Positions 16,045-25,094 of a DNA stretch of 64,000 bases are shown here, piece by piece. A program made the position numbers and the translations under genes. The notes beneath the pieces are model-generated. The model was not told the DNA's origin. It saw nothing but the letters and a program-made list of their open reading frames with translations, and ran no database searches. Source of the DNA: Methanoregula boonei 6A8 (lineage in GTDB: Archaea > Halobacteriota > Methanomicrobia > Methanomicrobiales > Methanospirillaceae). Numbering within the stretch: position 1 is the first letter of the stretch; each line of letters begins with the position of its first letter. The stretch is taken from contig NC_009712.1 in assembly GCF_000017625.1 (NCBI RefSeq), positions 1,612,001 through 1,676,000 of the forward strand, in the 5' to 3' direction.

Positions 16045-16871
16045 GCATGAAGGCAGGCATCATCGGCGGCACCGGCAAGATGGGAAAACTGTTCCGCCCT
16101 GTTTTTGAGCGGGCGGACTATGAGGTGATCGTATCCGGGCGGTCCACCGGGGTGACAAACGCAGAGATCGCGGAAACCTGCGATCTCGTGATTGTCTCGA
16201 TCCCCATCCGCGACACAATCCGGGTGATCGAAGAGATTGCCCCGCTCCTGAACGAAAGCCAGGTCCTCTGCGACTTCACCTCGCTCAAGGTGGCGCCGGT
16301 AGCGGCAATGCTCACATCCAGAGCGCAGGTGATCGGGCTCCACCCGATGTTTGGGCCCACCGTCTCATCCATTGCCCGCCAGACCATTGTGATGTGCCCG
16401 GCGCGGGTTACCGGGACAACGCTCTCCGATCTCCGGCACATTTTCCTGCGCGAAGGGGCAGTCTGCACGATTGCAACCCCGGAGGAGCATGACCGGATGA
16501 TGGCGATCGTCCAGGGGCTCACCCACTTTGTCACGATCTGCATGGCCGACTCTATCCGCCGCCTTGGCGTGGACATAGAAAAGACCGAACCGTTCATGAG
16601 CCCGGTGTACCAGATCGAGCTCTCGCTTGTGGGCCGGCTCCTCTCACAGGACCCGGCGCTCTACGCAGATATCCTGCAGGAAAACCCGTTTGTGCCCGAA
16701 GTCCTTGCCGCGTGCAGGGCTGCGGCCGCCGACCTTGCAGGCATTGTTGCCTCCGGCGATCCCGAAGCATTCGCGGAGTTTTTCTCCCGGGACACGGAGC
16801 ACCTTGGCACCTATTGCAAACGCGGGCAGGTGCTCACCGACACCCTGATCGAATGCATGGTGAAGAAATGA
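16041..16871 (+). CDS. tyrA: Prephenate dehydrogenase
   Basis: A 276-residue NAD(P)-dependent prephenate dehydrogenase making 4-hydroxyphenylpyruvate for tyrosine. The Rossmann motif GIIGGTGKMGKLF is at the N terminus. LHPMFGPTVSS carries the active-site His, and a helical C-terminal half follows (YQIELSLVGRLL). There is no chorismate mutase or ACT domain. It overlaps the previous gene by ATGA, and its own stop overlaps the pheA start. An in-frame ATG two codons later (16047) is an equally good start. Confidence 0.9.
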   Translation: MSMKAGIIGGTGKMGKLFRPVFERADYEVIVSGRSTGVTNAEIAETCDLVIVSIPIRDTIRVIEEIAPLLNESQVLCDFTSLKVAPVAAMLTSRAQVIGLHPMFGPTVSSIARQTIVMCPARVTGTTLSDLRHIFLREGAVCTIATPEEHDRMMAIVQGLTHFVTICMADSIRRLGVDIEKTEPFMSPVYQIELSLVGRLLSQDPALYADILQENPFVPEVLAACRAAAADLAGIVASGDPEAFAEFFSRDTEHLGTYCKRGQVLTDTLIECMVKK

Positions 16872-17662
16872 CCGTACTCACCCTTGGCCCCGAAGGAACC
16901 TTCTCCCACGAGCTTGCGCTCCGGCTCAAATGCGACCCAATAGTACTCGAACCCACCATCCATTCTGTCTTTGCCGGCGTTGCAGCAGGCCGGGGCGACG
17001 GGATTGTCCCCATCGAAAACTCCGAGGCCGGCGCGGTGGGAGAGACCATGGACGGTCTTTCCCGGTACTCCCTTTCCATTACCGGGGAGATGTACATGCC
17101 CATCCACCACAACCTTGCCTCGCTTGTCCCGCTCGAAAAGATCCGTGTCATCTACGCCCATCCGCAGACCCATGAGCAGTGCAGCACGTGGCTCGAAGAG
17201 TTAAAGGAGGTGCCGGTGATCCACACAAGCAGCAATGCGCAAAGCGCGATTGAGGCCAAAAAGACCCCGAACGCCGGGGCTATTCTCTCGGTCTCGGCAG
17301 CAGGCATCTACCATATCCCTGTTATCATGGAACATGTGGAGAACAACAAAGAGAACACGACCCGGTTTGTAAAAATCTCAAAAAACCCCGGACCGGCCCC
17401 GCGGGCAGGAAAGTGCAGCCTCCTCATCGATCCCGACACCGACCGGGCCGGGCTGTTGTACGAGCTTCTCGGGGTCTTTGCCAAACGAAAGATCAACCTC
17501 ACCCGGATCGAGTCCCGCCCGTCAAAGCGGGGCATGGGGAAGTACGTCTTCTTCCTGGATTACGCGGTAAACGGATCAACAGACGAGGCTTTTTCCGAAC
17601 TCGAATCGATCACCACGGTCCGCAACCTCGGGTGCTACCCGCGGATAGGGGTGCCGCCATGA
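16868..17662 (+). CDS. pheA: Prephenate dehydratase with ACT domain
   Basis: A 264-residue monofunctional prephenate dehydratase producing phenylpyruvate. It starts TVLTLGPEGTFSHELAL, contains GIVPIENSEAGAV and the catalytic NTTRFVKIS motif (the TRF Thr), and ends in an ACT domain with the ESRPSKRGMGKYVFFLDY segment that normally binds phenylalanine for feedback inhibition. No chorismate mutase domain is fused, and no separate chorismate mutase is seen in the window. The start at 16868 overlaps the tyrA stop. The longer upstream frame from 16712 lies inside tyrA and is rejected. Confidence 0.95.
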   Translation: MTVLTLGPEGTFSHELALRLKCDPIVLEPTIHSVFAGVAAGRGDGIVPIENSEAGAVGETMDGLSRYSLSITGEMYMPIHHNLASLVPLEKIRVIYAHPQTHEQCSTWLEELKEVPVIHTSSNAQSAIEAKKTPNAGAILSVSAAGIYHIPVIMEHVENNKENTTRFVKISKNPGPAPRAGKCSLLIDPDTDRAGLLYELLGVFAKRKINLTRIESRPSKRGMGKYVFFLDYAVNGSTDEAFSELESITTVRNLGCYPRIGVPP

Positions 17663-18924
17663 TCGTCACCCTCCCGGCCCGGAGCGGGATCGAACTTTCC
17701 GTCACCACCCCGCCCTCCAAGAGTTACACTCACCGCGCCCTGATAGCAGCAGCGCTTGCACAAGGGAGAAGCACGATTGTCCGCCCGCTCATGGCCGATG
17801 ACACAAAACTCACCATTGCATCGCTCATGAAACTCGGTGTTGCGATCCACGCCGACCAGCACAATATCATGCTGGAAGGCTGCGATGGATCCTTCCCAAA
17901 TACACCGGGAACAGTGCTTGACCTGGATAACTCCGGCACCTCGCTGCGCCTGCTTGCCTCGGCAGCCCTGCTCGCCACTTACCCGGTCACGCTCACCGGC
18001 AGCGCCCGGATGCAGGAGCGCCCGCTCGGGCCCCTTGCCCACACGCTTAACGACCTCGGGGGAATGGTCATCTTCACCAAAAAAGAGGGCTATCCCCCGG
18101 TCACCATCGGGGGCCGGCTCCTTGGCGGGACTGCCACAATTGACGGCTCGCAGAGCAGTCAGTTTGCCTCCTCGGTCATGATGGCGGCACCGTATTCAAA
18201 AGGCCCGGTGGACCTGACCGTTACAGGGACTCCTGCGTCGCAGTCGTACCTCGACATCACGGCCGGGGTTATGACGGACTTTGGCGCCGTGATCCGGCGC
18301 GAGGGCTACAGGCGGTTTTTGGTCAGCAACTGCAACCATTACACCGGGCGCACGTTTGTTGTTGAAGGGGACTACTCCTCTGCCTCGTACTTCTTTGCGC
18401 TTGCTGCGATCTGCGGGGGCAAAGTGACCGTAGCCGGCCTTGCCCCGGACTCTGTGCAGGGTGACCGGCTTTTCCTTGATGCACTCCAGCGGATGGGCTG
18501 CGAGGTGACCTATGCCCACGATGGGGTTACCGTGGAAAACCAGGGCCCGCTTACCGGGATCACGATCAATATGTCCTCGGCTCCCGACACGGTCCAGACA
18601 CTCTGCATGGTGGCGGCAGTGGCAAGGACACCAACGATCATCACCGGCATCGGCCACCTGAAGTTCAAAGAGAGCGACCGGATCGCAGTCACCGCGGACC
18701 GGCTCAGGATGCTGGGCGGTATTGTAACCGCAGAAAGAGACCGTATCGTAATCCAGCCGGCTACCCTGCACGGCGGGAGGATCGACCCGGTAAACGACCA
18801 CCGGACCGCGATGAGCTTTGCCGTGCTCGGCCTTGGGATCGGCGGGATCACGATCACCGGTGCAGAATGCGTAAACAAGTCCTTCCCCGGTTTTTGGGAA
18901 ATACTCTCGAAGGTGATGGAATGA
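17659..18924 (+). CDS. aroA: 3-phosphoshikimate 1-carboxyvinyltransferase (EPSP synthase)
   Basis: A 421-residue EPSP synthase adding an enolpyruvyl group from PEP to shikimate 3-phosphate. Motifs seen are SKSYTHRALIAAALAQG, LDNSGTSLRLLASAALLA (usually NSGTT), GSARMQERPLGPL, DGSQSSQFASSVMMAAP, HLKFKESDRIAVTADRL and NDHRTAMSFAVLG. The start at 17659 overlaps the pheA stop. It is the fifth enzyme gene of the operon, and its stop overlaps the next ATG. Confidence 0.96.
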   Translation: MIVTLPARSGIELSVTTPPSKSYTHRALIAAALAQGRSTIVRPLMADDTKLTIASLMKLGVAIHADQHNIMLEGCDGSFPNTPGTVLDLDNSGTSLRLLASAALLATYPVTLTGSARMQERPLGPLAHTLNDLGGMVIFTKKEGYPPVTIGGRLLGGTATIDGSQSSQFASSVMMAAPYSKGPVDLTVTGTPASQSYLDITAGVMTDFGAVIRREGYRRFLVSNCNHYTGRTFVVEGDYSSASYFFALAAICGGKVTVAGLAPDSVQGDRLFLDALQRMGCEVTYAHDGVTVENQGPLTGITINMSSAPDTVQTLCMVAAVARTPTIITGIGHLKFKESDRIAVTADRLRMLGGIVTAERDRIVIQPATLHGGRIDPVNDHRTAMSFAVLGLGIGGITITGAECVNKSFPGFWEILSKVME

Positions 18925-20309
18925 AGAGGATCGTGCTCTTTGGGTACCGCGGCACGGGAAAGACCGCGATTGGCACGGTACTTGCACAGAAACTTGGCGT
19001 ACCGTTTCTCGATACCGATGCGCTCGTGGAGCAGCAGGCCGGCCGGACCATTCCGGAGATCTTCCGCGACTCCGGGGAAGCGGGGTTCCGGGCACGGGAG
19101 CGTGAGGCCGTCTCCGGTCTCCCGGACCGGGACGCCATCATTGCCACCGGGGGCGGCGTGGTCATGGACCCGGCAAATATGGAGCATCTGCGAAAGGAGA
19201 GCGTCTGCGTGCTGCTCTCTGCTGACCCAAACGTTATCGGGCACCGGCTCGCACATGCCCCCCGCCCGGCGCTGACCAGTCTTTCTCCCACGGATGAGAT
19301 TACAGCAATGCTCAAGCACCGCCGCCCGGCCTACGCAGCAGCAGCCGACTTCTGCATTGACACCGGCCGGACAACAGCCGGGGAGGCGGCCGAAAAGATC
19401 CTCACTCTTCTTGGGGCAGGGAGCATCCCGGATACGGCACGCCACACTGCGGCCCGCTGGTTTGCCGCAACGCCGCTTCCGGCACCTGAAAAGGAAGAAC
19501 TGGAAAGAAAACTTCTTGGCCCCGGATACGATCCGCAGACCCGGTTTTTGGGCGTTGCCGGCTGGCCCTGCGGCCACAGCAAAAGCCCGGTTCTCTTCAA
19601 CCGGCTCTTTGAACACTACCGGCTCAACTGCCATTACACCCGGTTTGAGGCGCCCGAAATCGGCCCTGTCATGGAGATGGCCCGGCTCATCAGTGCAAAA
19701 GGGCTTTCGGTCACGATCCCTTTTAAGCAGGACGTGATGTCGTACCTTGATGAAATCGATGAGGCAGCCCAAAAGATCGGGGCGGTAAACACCGTGGTCT
19801 TTGCCTGCGGAAGGGCGTACGGATGGAACACCGACTGGATCGGGATCAGAAAACCCCTTGCCCACCTTTCCGGCTCCCGCGCTGTACTGCTTGGCGCCGG
19901 CGGAGTTGCCGCTGCGGCAGCCTATGCGCTCAGGGACCTCGATATGGAAATTATTATCCTGAACCGGACGCCGGAAAAAGCCCGGGCGCTTGCGGAACGG
20001 ACCGGCTGCCGCTTTGGGGCATGGGACGATTTCGACCGCACAAACCCGGACCTTGTGGTAAATGCAACATCAATCGGCATGCAGCCGGACACAGGAAGCC
20101 CGCTCCGGGACGATCAGCTCAAAAAGGAGATGACCGTATGTGATCTTGTGTACACCCCTCCGGTCACTTCCCTGATCGCGGCAGCACGAAAAGCAGGCTG
20201 CACCACCATTTTGGGCACCGAGACCTTTGTCTACCAGGCACAGGAGCAGTTCCGGCTCTTCTTTGGGATCGATGTGCCCGACACCACCATACGGGAGATA
20301 CTGGCATGA
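18921..20309 (+). CDS. Fused shikimate kinase / shikimate dehydrogenase
   Basis: A 462-residue fusion. Residues 1-165 form a bacterial-type P-loop shikimate kinase ([11 protein letters not shown] Walker [21 protein letters not shown] substrate site, TGGGVVM). Residues about 190-462 form shikimate dehydrogenase ([23 protein letters not shown] with the catalytic Lys, [28 protein letters not shown]). The order within the protein reverses the pathway order, since the dehydrogenase acts first. Many methanogens use an unrelated GHMP-type shikimate kinase, so this P-loop kinase suggests an acquired module. The ATG at 18921 overlaps the aroA stop. Confidence 0.93.
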   Translation: MKRIVLFGYRGTGKTAIGTVLAQKLGVPFLDTDALVEQQAGRTIPEIFRDSGEAGFRAREREAVSGLPDRDAIIATGGGVVMDPANMEHLRKESVCVLLSADPNVIGHRLAHAPRPALTSLSPTDEITAMLKHRRPAYAAAADFCIDTGRTTAGEAAEKILTLLGAGSIPDTARHTAARWFAATPLPAPEKEELERKLLGPGYDPQTRFLGVAGWPCGHSKSPVLFNRLFEHYRLNCHYTRFEAPEIGPVMEMARLISAKGLSVTIPFKQDVMSYLDEIDEAAQKIGAVNTVVFACGRAYGWNTDWIGIRKPLAHLSGSRAVLLGAGGVAAAAAYALRDLDMEIIILNRTPEKARALAERTGCRFGAWDDFDRTNPDLVVNATSIGMQPDTGSPLRDDQLKKEMTVCDLVYTPPVTSLIAAARKAGCTTILGTETFVYQAQEQFRLFFGIDVPDTTIREILA

Positions 20310-21292
20310 ACACCTTTGGAAGCAATTTCCGCATAACAACCTTTGGCGAGAGCCACGGCCCGGCCGTGGGCTGCGTTATTGACGGGTGCCCGCCCCGGCT
20401 CGCACTTTCCGCGGATGACATCCAGCCGCTGCTGGACCGGCGCCGCCCGGGCACATCCCCCCTCTCCTCGGCACGGGACGAGGCAGACACCGTTGAGATC
20501 CTCTCGGGCGTATTTGAGAAGATGACCACGGGGACCCCGATTGCGCTCCTTGTGCGGAACCAGGATATGCACTCGCGCGATTACGATACGATAAAAGAGA
20601 AGTTCCGCCCGGGCCATGCGGATTTCACGTACCAGGCCAAGTACGGTATCCGGGACTACCGCGGCGGGGGCAGGAGCTCGGGGCGCGAGACCGTGGGCCG
20701 GGTTGCGGCAGGAGCGGTGGCCCTGAAGTACCTGGCCACAAAAGGGATCGCGGTCCAGGGCCGGATCGTGGCCGTGCACGGCAAAACCGATCCGCAGAAT
20801 ATCGAAAACGAGATCCTCGGGGCAAAGTCTGCCGGTGATTCTGTGGGCGGGATCGCGGAGATCACGGCCACCGGCTGCTCAGCGGGCCTGGGTGATCCCG
20901 TATTCGGGAAACTTGACGCAGGCATTGCAGCGGCCATGATGGGGATAGGCGCGGTCAAGGGTGTTGAGATTGGCGACGGCTTTGCCGTGGCAGAACGCTT
21001 CGGTAGCGAGAACAACGACCCGATGACCGCAGCCGGATTTCAAAGCAACCATGCCGGGGGGATCCTTGGGGGGATCTCCACAGGACAGGACCTCGTGGTG
21101 CGCATCGCGGTAAAACCCACGCCGTCCATTGCAAAAGTCCAGCATACCCGGGACATCCACGGGAACGCAACAACGATTACGATTGGCGGCCGGCACGACC
21201 CCTGCATCGTGCCCCGGATCCTCCCGGTGGCAGAGGCAATGCTCGCCCTCGTTCTCATCGACGCGGTGCTGGAGCAGGAAAAATACCGGTAA
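20306..21292 (+). CDS. aroC: Chorismate synthase
   Basis: A 328-residue chorismate synthase, which eliminates phosphate from EPSP using reduced [21 protein letters not shown] at the N terminus, [35 protein letters not shown] and the C-terminal [18 protein letters not shown] motif are present. At 328 residues it is a little shorter than common forms, lacking some C-terminal length, but no motif is missing. It is the last gene of the operon and is followed within three bases by a T10 terminator. Confidence 0.96.
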   Translation: MNTFGSNFRITTFGESHGPAVGCVIDGCPPRLALSADDIQPLLDRRRPGTSPLSSARDEADTVEILSGVFEKMTTGTPIALLVRNQDMHSRDYDTIKEKFRPGHADFTYQAKYGIRDYRGGGRSSGRETVGRVAAGAVALKYLATKGIAVQGRIVAVHGKTDPQNIENEILGAKSAGDSVGGIAEITATGCSAGLGDPVFGKLDAGIAAAMMGIGAVKGVEIGDGFAVAERFGSENNDPMTAAGFQSNHAGGILGGISTGQDLVVRIAVKPTPSIAKVQHTRDIHGNATTITIGGRHDPCIVPRILPVAEAMLALVLIDAVLEQEKYR

Positions 21293-21294
21293 CC

Positions 21295-21304
21295 TTTTTT
21301 TTTT
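21295..21304 (+). terminator. T10 terminator of the aro operon
   Basis: Ten T residues begin two bases after the aroC stop, where convergent transcription meets. This marks the end of the eight-gene operon. Confidence 0.65.
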
Positions 21305-21318
21305 AACGCCGCCTGTCC

Positions 21319-21921
21319 TCACGTCACTTCAACGAGATTGAACACATTGGCATACTCGTACTGGTTGACAAAATCGGCAGTCTCGTCCACTCCAAGGATG
21401 CCGACAACCGTACCATTCGAGTCCCGGATCGGGGCATACCCCGAGAGAAACGATCCCCACTTTGACGTATAGATATCCGGGGAACTCTGGGGCCCGGTGA
21501 GCGCCGCCAGGAGCACCGGCTGGTCCTCGGTTGTCGGGTCCCCGATCCGTGCAACCGATGAGTCCAGACCGTGCGTAAGGTAGAAATCGTCGATGACATA
21601 CGTGATATTCCCGTTATCCACCCGCATGATGTACGCATTGCTGATATGCGTGTTATTGATGCGTGCATCGTAAATCGTCCGTGCAAACGAGAGGTAGAGC
21701 GGCGATCCTTCATCACCCGGCTTTAAGGAGAGCAGCCCGTCGCCGTTTACCTGGGCGGCGATCTGGCCGGCGGTGATCTTAAGTTCGGTCTGGAGCAGCT
21801 GCTTTCTTACCTGTACCTGCTGGGTAAACCCGATGGTAACGATAACAGCAGCCACCGCGAGCAGGATGCAGCAGAAAATAATGAGCACCCTCACCCGCCC
21901 GGTGAACCGGTCCAGTACCAT
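21319..21921 (-). CDS. Membrane-anchored extracellular sensor (PDC/Cache-like) domain protein
   Basis: A 200-residue protein with one N-terminal transmembrane helix (IIFCCILLAVAAVIVTIGF) followed by an extracytoplasmic alpha/beta domain. The segments SNAYIMRVDNGNITYVIDD, DIYTSKWGSFLSGYAPIRDS and GTVVGILGVDET match the two halves of PDC/Cache ligand-sensing domains. No HAMP, kinase, cyclase or receptor signalling module follows, and the chain ends about 18 residues after the sensor. It is either a binding protein or a sensor that works through another partner. The start is the ATG at 21921, with an in-frame GTG ten codons upstream as alternative. Confidence 0.7.
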   Translation of the reverse strand: MVLDRFTGRVRVLIIFCCILLAVAAVIVTIGFTQQVQVRKQLLQTELKITAGQIAAQVNGDGLLSLKPGDEGSPLYLSFARTIYDARINNTHISNAYIMRVDNGNITYVIDDFYLTHGLDSSVARIGDPTTEDQPVLLAALTGPQSSPDIYTSKWGSFLSGYAPIRDSNGTVVGILGVDETADFVNQYEYANVFNLVEVT

Positions 21922-22039
21922 GTCGATGTGTACTTCTCTTTTCCCACCCACATGGTTGTTGCGGTATTTCCCGGTCCGTCACGATTACAAAAACCGCCAT
22001 TGAAACCATCATATAGCCGGCAGGACGAGTTTTGTGTGT

Positions 22040-23491
22040 ATGGATGCACGGCCCGGGGCAGCCGCCCCTGAACGGTACTGGCGGCTCAACCTCGCCCTCA
22101 TCTCCCTTGGCGCCCTTATTGGCGCCTTTGCGGCGAGCTGCATCACCGTCCCGCTCCAGCAGGTGGCAGGCGATCTCCACACAAGCACCGGCCTTGCCTC
22201 CGCTTCTGTTATTGTATACCTTCTGGTCCTCTCGGGACTGTTCCTCTTTTTTGGGAAACTTGGCGACGTATGGGGATATCGCAGGGTGTTTCTTTTCGGC
22301 ACTGCTGCATTTGCCCTGGGATCGCTTCTCTGCGGTCTCTCGGATACGGTAAACCAGCTTATCCTTTTCCGCATCATCGAGGCCGTAGGTGCAACGATGG
22401 TAGCGGCCGTTGTCACCCCGTATGTTACCTGCCATGTTCCCGAAGCCTGGCACGGGCGGGGATTTGCCTATCTTTCGGGAGCGGCGGTACTGGGGGTCAT
22501 CCTCGGGCCAACGCTCGGTGTGGCAATCGCCGGTACGCTTTCCTGGCGCTGGATTTTTTTTGTCCTGGTGCCGGTCGGGATAGCGATCATTGCAACCGGC
22601 TGGTTCACTCTCCCGGCGGGCGAAGGGACTGCAAAGGGAAGGAAGTTCGATCTTCTCGGGGCCTGCCTTTTTTCCTTTGCCACCCTTGCACTTGTCCTTG
22701 CCATCAGTTCGGTGAATGTTTTTGGAATTGAAAGTCTCATCACGGCGGGCCTTGTCATTTTCACGTTTTCTTTCTGGACGCTTGCGATCGTGTACGAAAG
22801 TACGACCGAAGACCCGGCCTTTGAGCTCTCCCTGTTTCGGAACCGGCATTTCACCAGTGCGAATATCTCGTTTTTCCTCATGAAGCTGGTCATCAACGGC
22901 CCGGTCTTCCTTTTCCCGTTCTACATGACCCTTGTTTTGGGCTATTCCTATGCACTCACCAGCCTCGTTGTCATCGTGCCCGCTGCCGTGATGCTCCTTT
23001 CCACCCCGGTGGTGGGCATCTTAACCGACCGTTTCAGTGCACGGACACTCTGTCTCATCGGTGCATCAGGATCGGCGGCGGTGTACCTGTTCTTTGCCGG
23101 GTTTACTCAGGATATCACGCTCATTATGGCAGTCCTCGCACTCGTCATCCTTGGACTTACCCGGGGGGTATTCATTGTCCCCAATACAAAACTGATCATG
23201 GACCACAGCCCTGTAGATATGAAAGGCGCTGCATCCGGGGTCATGAAGGCGCTCGGGAATACCGGCATCATCCTTGGGATCGTGATCTTCCAGATCGCAT
23301 TCTCCGAGACGCTGATTGCCGCGGAAGCCGTAGGGCAGGTACACGATCCATTCTCTGTCCCGATGCCGGCGCTCGCAAGTGGGTTCCAGGCGGCGTTCTT
23401 CCTTGCCGCAGGACTCAGTCTTGTTGCGGTGTTCTTTGCCTGGCATGCACGGGACATTGCACCCGCGGATACCGATCAGGAAAGATCCTGA
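22040..23491 (+). CDS. MFS transporter, DHA2-type multidrug exporter
   Basis: A 483-residue major facilitator with about 14 hydrophobic helices, as in the DHA2 drug:proton antiporters. The motif A region LFFGKLGDVWGYRRVFLFG lies between helices 2 and 3. LIAFRIIEAVGAT-like RIIEAVGATMVAAVVTPY and the motif C-like GPTLGVAIAG region support an exporter. It is in the cytoplasmic membrane. An in-frame GTG at 22034 is an alternative start. The TetR regulator lies convergently downstream, a common pairing with drug exporters, although its visible operator is on the other side. A hairpin plus T5 follows. Confidence 0.88.
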   Translation: MDARPGAAAPERYWRLNLALISLGALIGAFAASCITVPLQQVAGDLHTSTGLASASVIVYLLVLSGLFLFFGKLGDVWGYRRVFLFGTAAFALGSLLCGLSDTVNQLILFRIIEAVGATMVAAVVTPYVTCHVPEAWHGRGFAYLSGAAVLGVILGPTLGVAIAGTLSWRWIFFVLVPVGIAIIATGWFTLPAGEGTAKGRKFDLLGACLFSFATLALVLAISSVNVFGIESLITAGLVIFTFSFWTLAIVYESTTEDPAFELSLFRNRHFTSANISFFLMKLVINGPVFLFPFYMTLVLGYSYALTSLVVIVPAAVMLLSTPVVGILTDRFSARTLCLIGASGSAAVYLFFAGFTQDITLIMAVLALVILGLTRGVFIVPNTKLIMDHSPVDMKGAASGVMKALGNTGIILGIVIFQIAFSETLIAAEAVGQVHDPFSVPMPALASGFQAAFFLAAGLSLVAVFFAWHARDIAPADTDQERS

Positions 23492-23542
23492 CCGGCGGTT
23501 AGCCGTTGGACTCCCAGGTATTATGCGGGATTGAGGAAAAAT

Positions 23543-23560
23543 ACCGGTAATCCGGTTTTT
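23543..23560 (+). terminator. Hairpin plus T5 after the MFS gene
   Basis: ACCGG pairs with CCGGT around TAAT and is followed by TTTT, 52 bases past the stop codon. Confidence 0.45.
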
Positions 23561-23693
23561 GTCGCGTTGCCGGGCCGGATATGATATATCCTGACGTGAT
23601 TCTCTAAAAAAAATACCGGGTAAACATCCCACCGGCACAAAAACGGCCCCACATGGAGAGGGGAGGTATCGGAATTTTTTTAGACTCTCAACC

Positions 23694-24302
23694 TCATTTC
23701 TCACCGTACGTTCCCGAATACGAGGACTTTAGCAGGATCCTGACCCCTTCCCTCCAGAGCTCCCTGAGTTCGTCCTGATGCATCATGAGCATGTCGTAGT
23801 TCTGGAGCCCGGAGTAGAGGGCAGCAAGCATCAGGGCGAGGTGGTGTGGATCTGCCTGCGTCTGGATGAATTTTTTCTTCTTTTCCCGGGTGACTGCACT
23901 CTCGAAGGTCGCGACAAGCCCGTCGTAATATTCCCGAATGGCATGCCGCACCTGCGAGTTCCGGTTTGCGAGGGTGAGCATATCAAAAAACACCACCCGC
24001 TTCTTTGGGTCGACAACAGCAAAACGGTCGAAGATCTGCATGAGCAGGTCTTCGGCAGGCCGGTTGTAGAAGGATTCGTACGTGACCTGTCTGATCTCTG
24101 CCTGGAGCGAGTCGAGCACCGCGGTCATGAGTTCTTCCTTGCTTGGGAAATACCAGTAGACCGCGCCCTTGGTCACACCGATCTTTTTTGCCACATCGTC
24201 AACAGTCATACCTTCGCAGCCGCGTTGTGCGATCACATCGATTGCCGCAGCAATGATCCGGCGCTTTGCATCTTCCTTGTACTCCGGGACGACCCTGGGC
24301 AT
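23694..24302 (-). CDS. TetR/AcrR family transcriptional regulator
   Basis: A 202-residue repressor-type regulator. The N-terminal helix-turn-helix is standard: RIIAAAIDVIAQRGCEGMTVDDVAKKIGVTKGAVYWYFPSKEEL spans about residues 15-58, with the recognition helix at TKGAVYWYF. The rest is an all-helical ligand-binding and dimer domain. GAGGAG just before the ATG sets the start. It is divergent from the DUF2284 gene. An 18-base palindrome between the two (24382-24399) is the likely operator, so it probably represses that neighbour and itself. Confidence 0.92.
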   Translation of the reverse strand: MPRVVPEYKEDAKRRIIAAAIDVIAQRGCEGMTVDDVAKKIGVTKGAVYWYFPSKEELMTAVLDSLQAEIRQVTYESFYNRPAEDLLMQIFDRFAVVDPKKRVVFFDMLTLANRNSQVRHAIREYYDGLVATFESAVTREKKKKFIQTQADPHHLALMLAALYSGLQNYDMLMMHQDELRELWREGVRILLKSSYSGTYGEK

Positions 24303-24374
24303 TGCTCCTCGTAATCACGTTTGAGCACGGAGCGTTAAAAAACATGGCATCCGGATGAAAAACAAACCGTTTGG

Positions 24375-24399
24375 TATTTATACATTCTAATTAGTATGT
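24375..24399 (+). promoter_or_regulatory. TATA box with overlapping TetR operator palindrome
   Basis: TATTTATA (24375-24382) is followed at once by ACATTCTAATTAGTATGT (24382-24399), a palindrome matching its reverse complement at 16 of 18 positions. It lies between the TATA box and the expected start of transcription of the DUF2284 gene. A bound TetR dimer there would block initiation. The size and symmetry fit TetR sites. Confidence 0.6.
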
Positions 24400-24425
24400 T
24401 ATTTTGCAATAGGGTATGTGAGATT

Positions 24426-25064
24426 ATGGAACTCGCAGAATCACATAACAAAAAATTTGCTTTCCTCGTGGAAGCGGCATGCCGGCTCGGGGCCGCTGAC
24501 GCAAAGGTGATTCCCGCATCGGACGTAATTGTCGAAAACCGTGTGACCTTAAAGTGCCGGGCCGGCTGCATCGGGTACGGTAAAAAACTCACCTGTCCGC
24601 CGTACGTCCCAACCCCGGACAATTTCAGAAATATCCTGTCCGAGTACCGGTACGCCCTGCTTGTGAAATTCATATCCCCGGCAGAAGCGGAGCCTGACGT
24701 GATCTGCTCGATCTACAAGTACTGGCTTGATCCGACGGCCCCGGCCGACATGAAGGTAGCAGCAGAAAAATTCTGGAAGGATCACTTCAACGGCACCGGA
24801 TCGTTTGCGCCCATGATGCTCGAACTCGAACGCCTCGCATTCAACGCGGGTAATCCGTTCGCTCTTGCTTTCGTCAATGGCTCGTGCCGGCTCTGCGAGA
24901 CCTGCAATGTCAAGGGTGGGCTCTGTATCCACCCCACGCAGGCCCGCATCCCCGAGCACGCTGTGGGCATAAACATGGTCGCAACCGCGGCAAAAGCGAA
25001 AATGCCGATAACATTCCCGGTCAAAGGGCACCCTGAGCTCATGGCGCTCCTTCTTATCGATTAA
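24426..25064 (+). CDS. DUF2284 cysteine-rich metal-binding protein
   Basis: A 212-residue cytoplasmic protein of the DUF2284 family (putative metal-binding). Cysteines lie in two groups: KCRAGCIGYGKKLTCPPYVP near residues 42-62, and CRLCETCNVKGGLCIHP near residues 155-172. The latter has the spacing of an Fe-S or zinc centre. The role is unknown. Members are common in anaerobes. GTGAG lies just before the ATG at 24426. It is followed 30 bases later by a metallo-beta-lactamase-fold gene, and both probably share the TetR-controlled promoter. Confidence 0.8.
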   Translation: MELAESHNKKFAFLVEAACRLGAADAKVIPASDVIVENRVTLKCRAGCIGYGKKLTCPPYVPTPDNFRNILSEYRYALLVKFISPAEAEPDVICSIYKYWLDPTAPADMKVAAEKFWKDHFNGTGSFAPMMLELERLAFNAGNPFALAFVNGSCRLCETCNVKGGLCIHPTQARIPEHAVGINMVATAAKAKMPITFPVKGHPELMALLLID

Positions 25065-25094
25065 AAAAAATCACACCTGTAAGAGATGATATCC

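Noticed and set aside
18510-19865. 451-codon minus-strand frame opposite aroA and the aroK-aroE fusion
   Set aside because: Shadow of two strongly conserved genes. No motif of its own.
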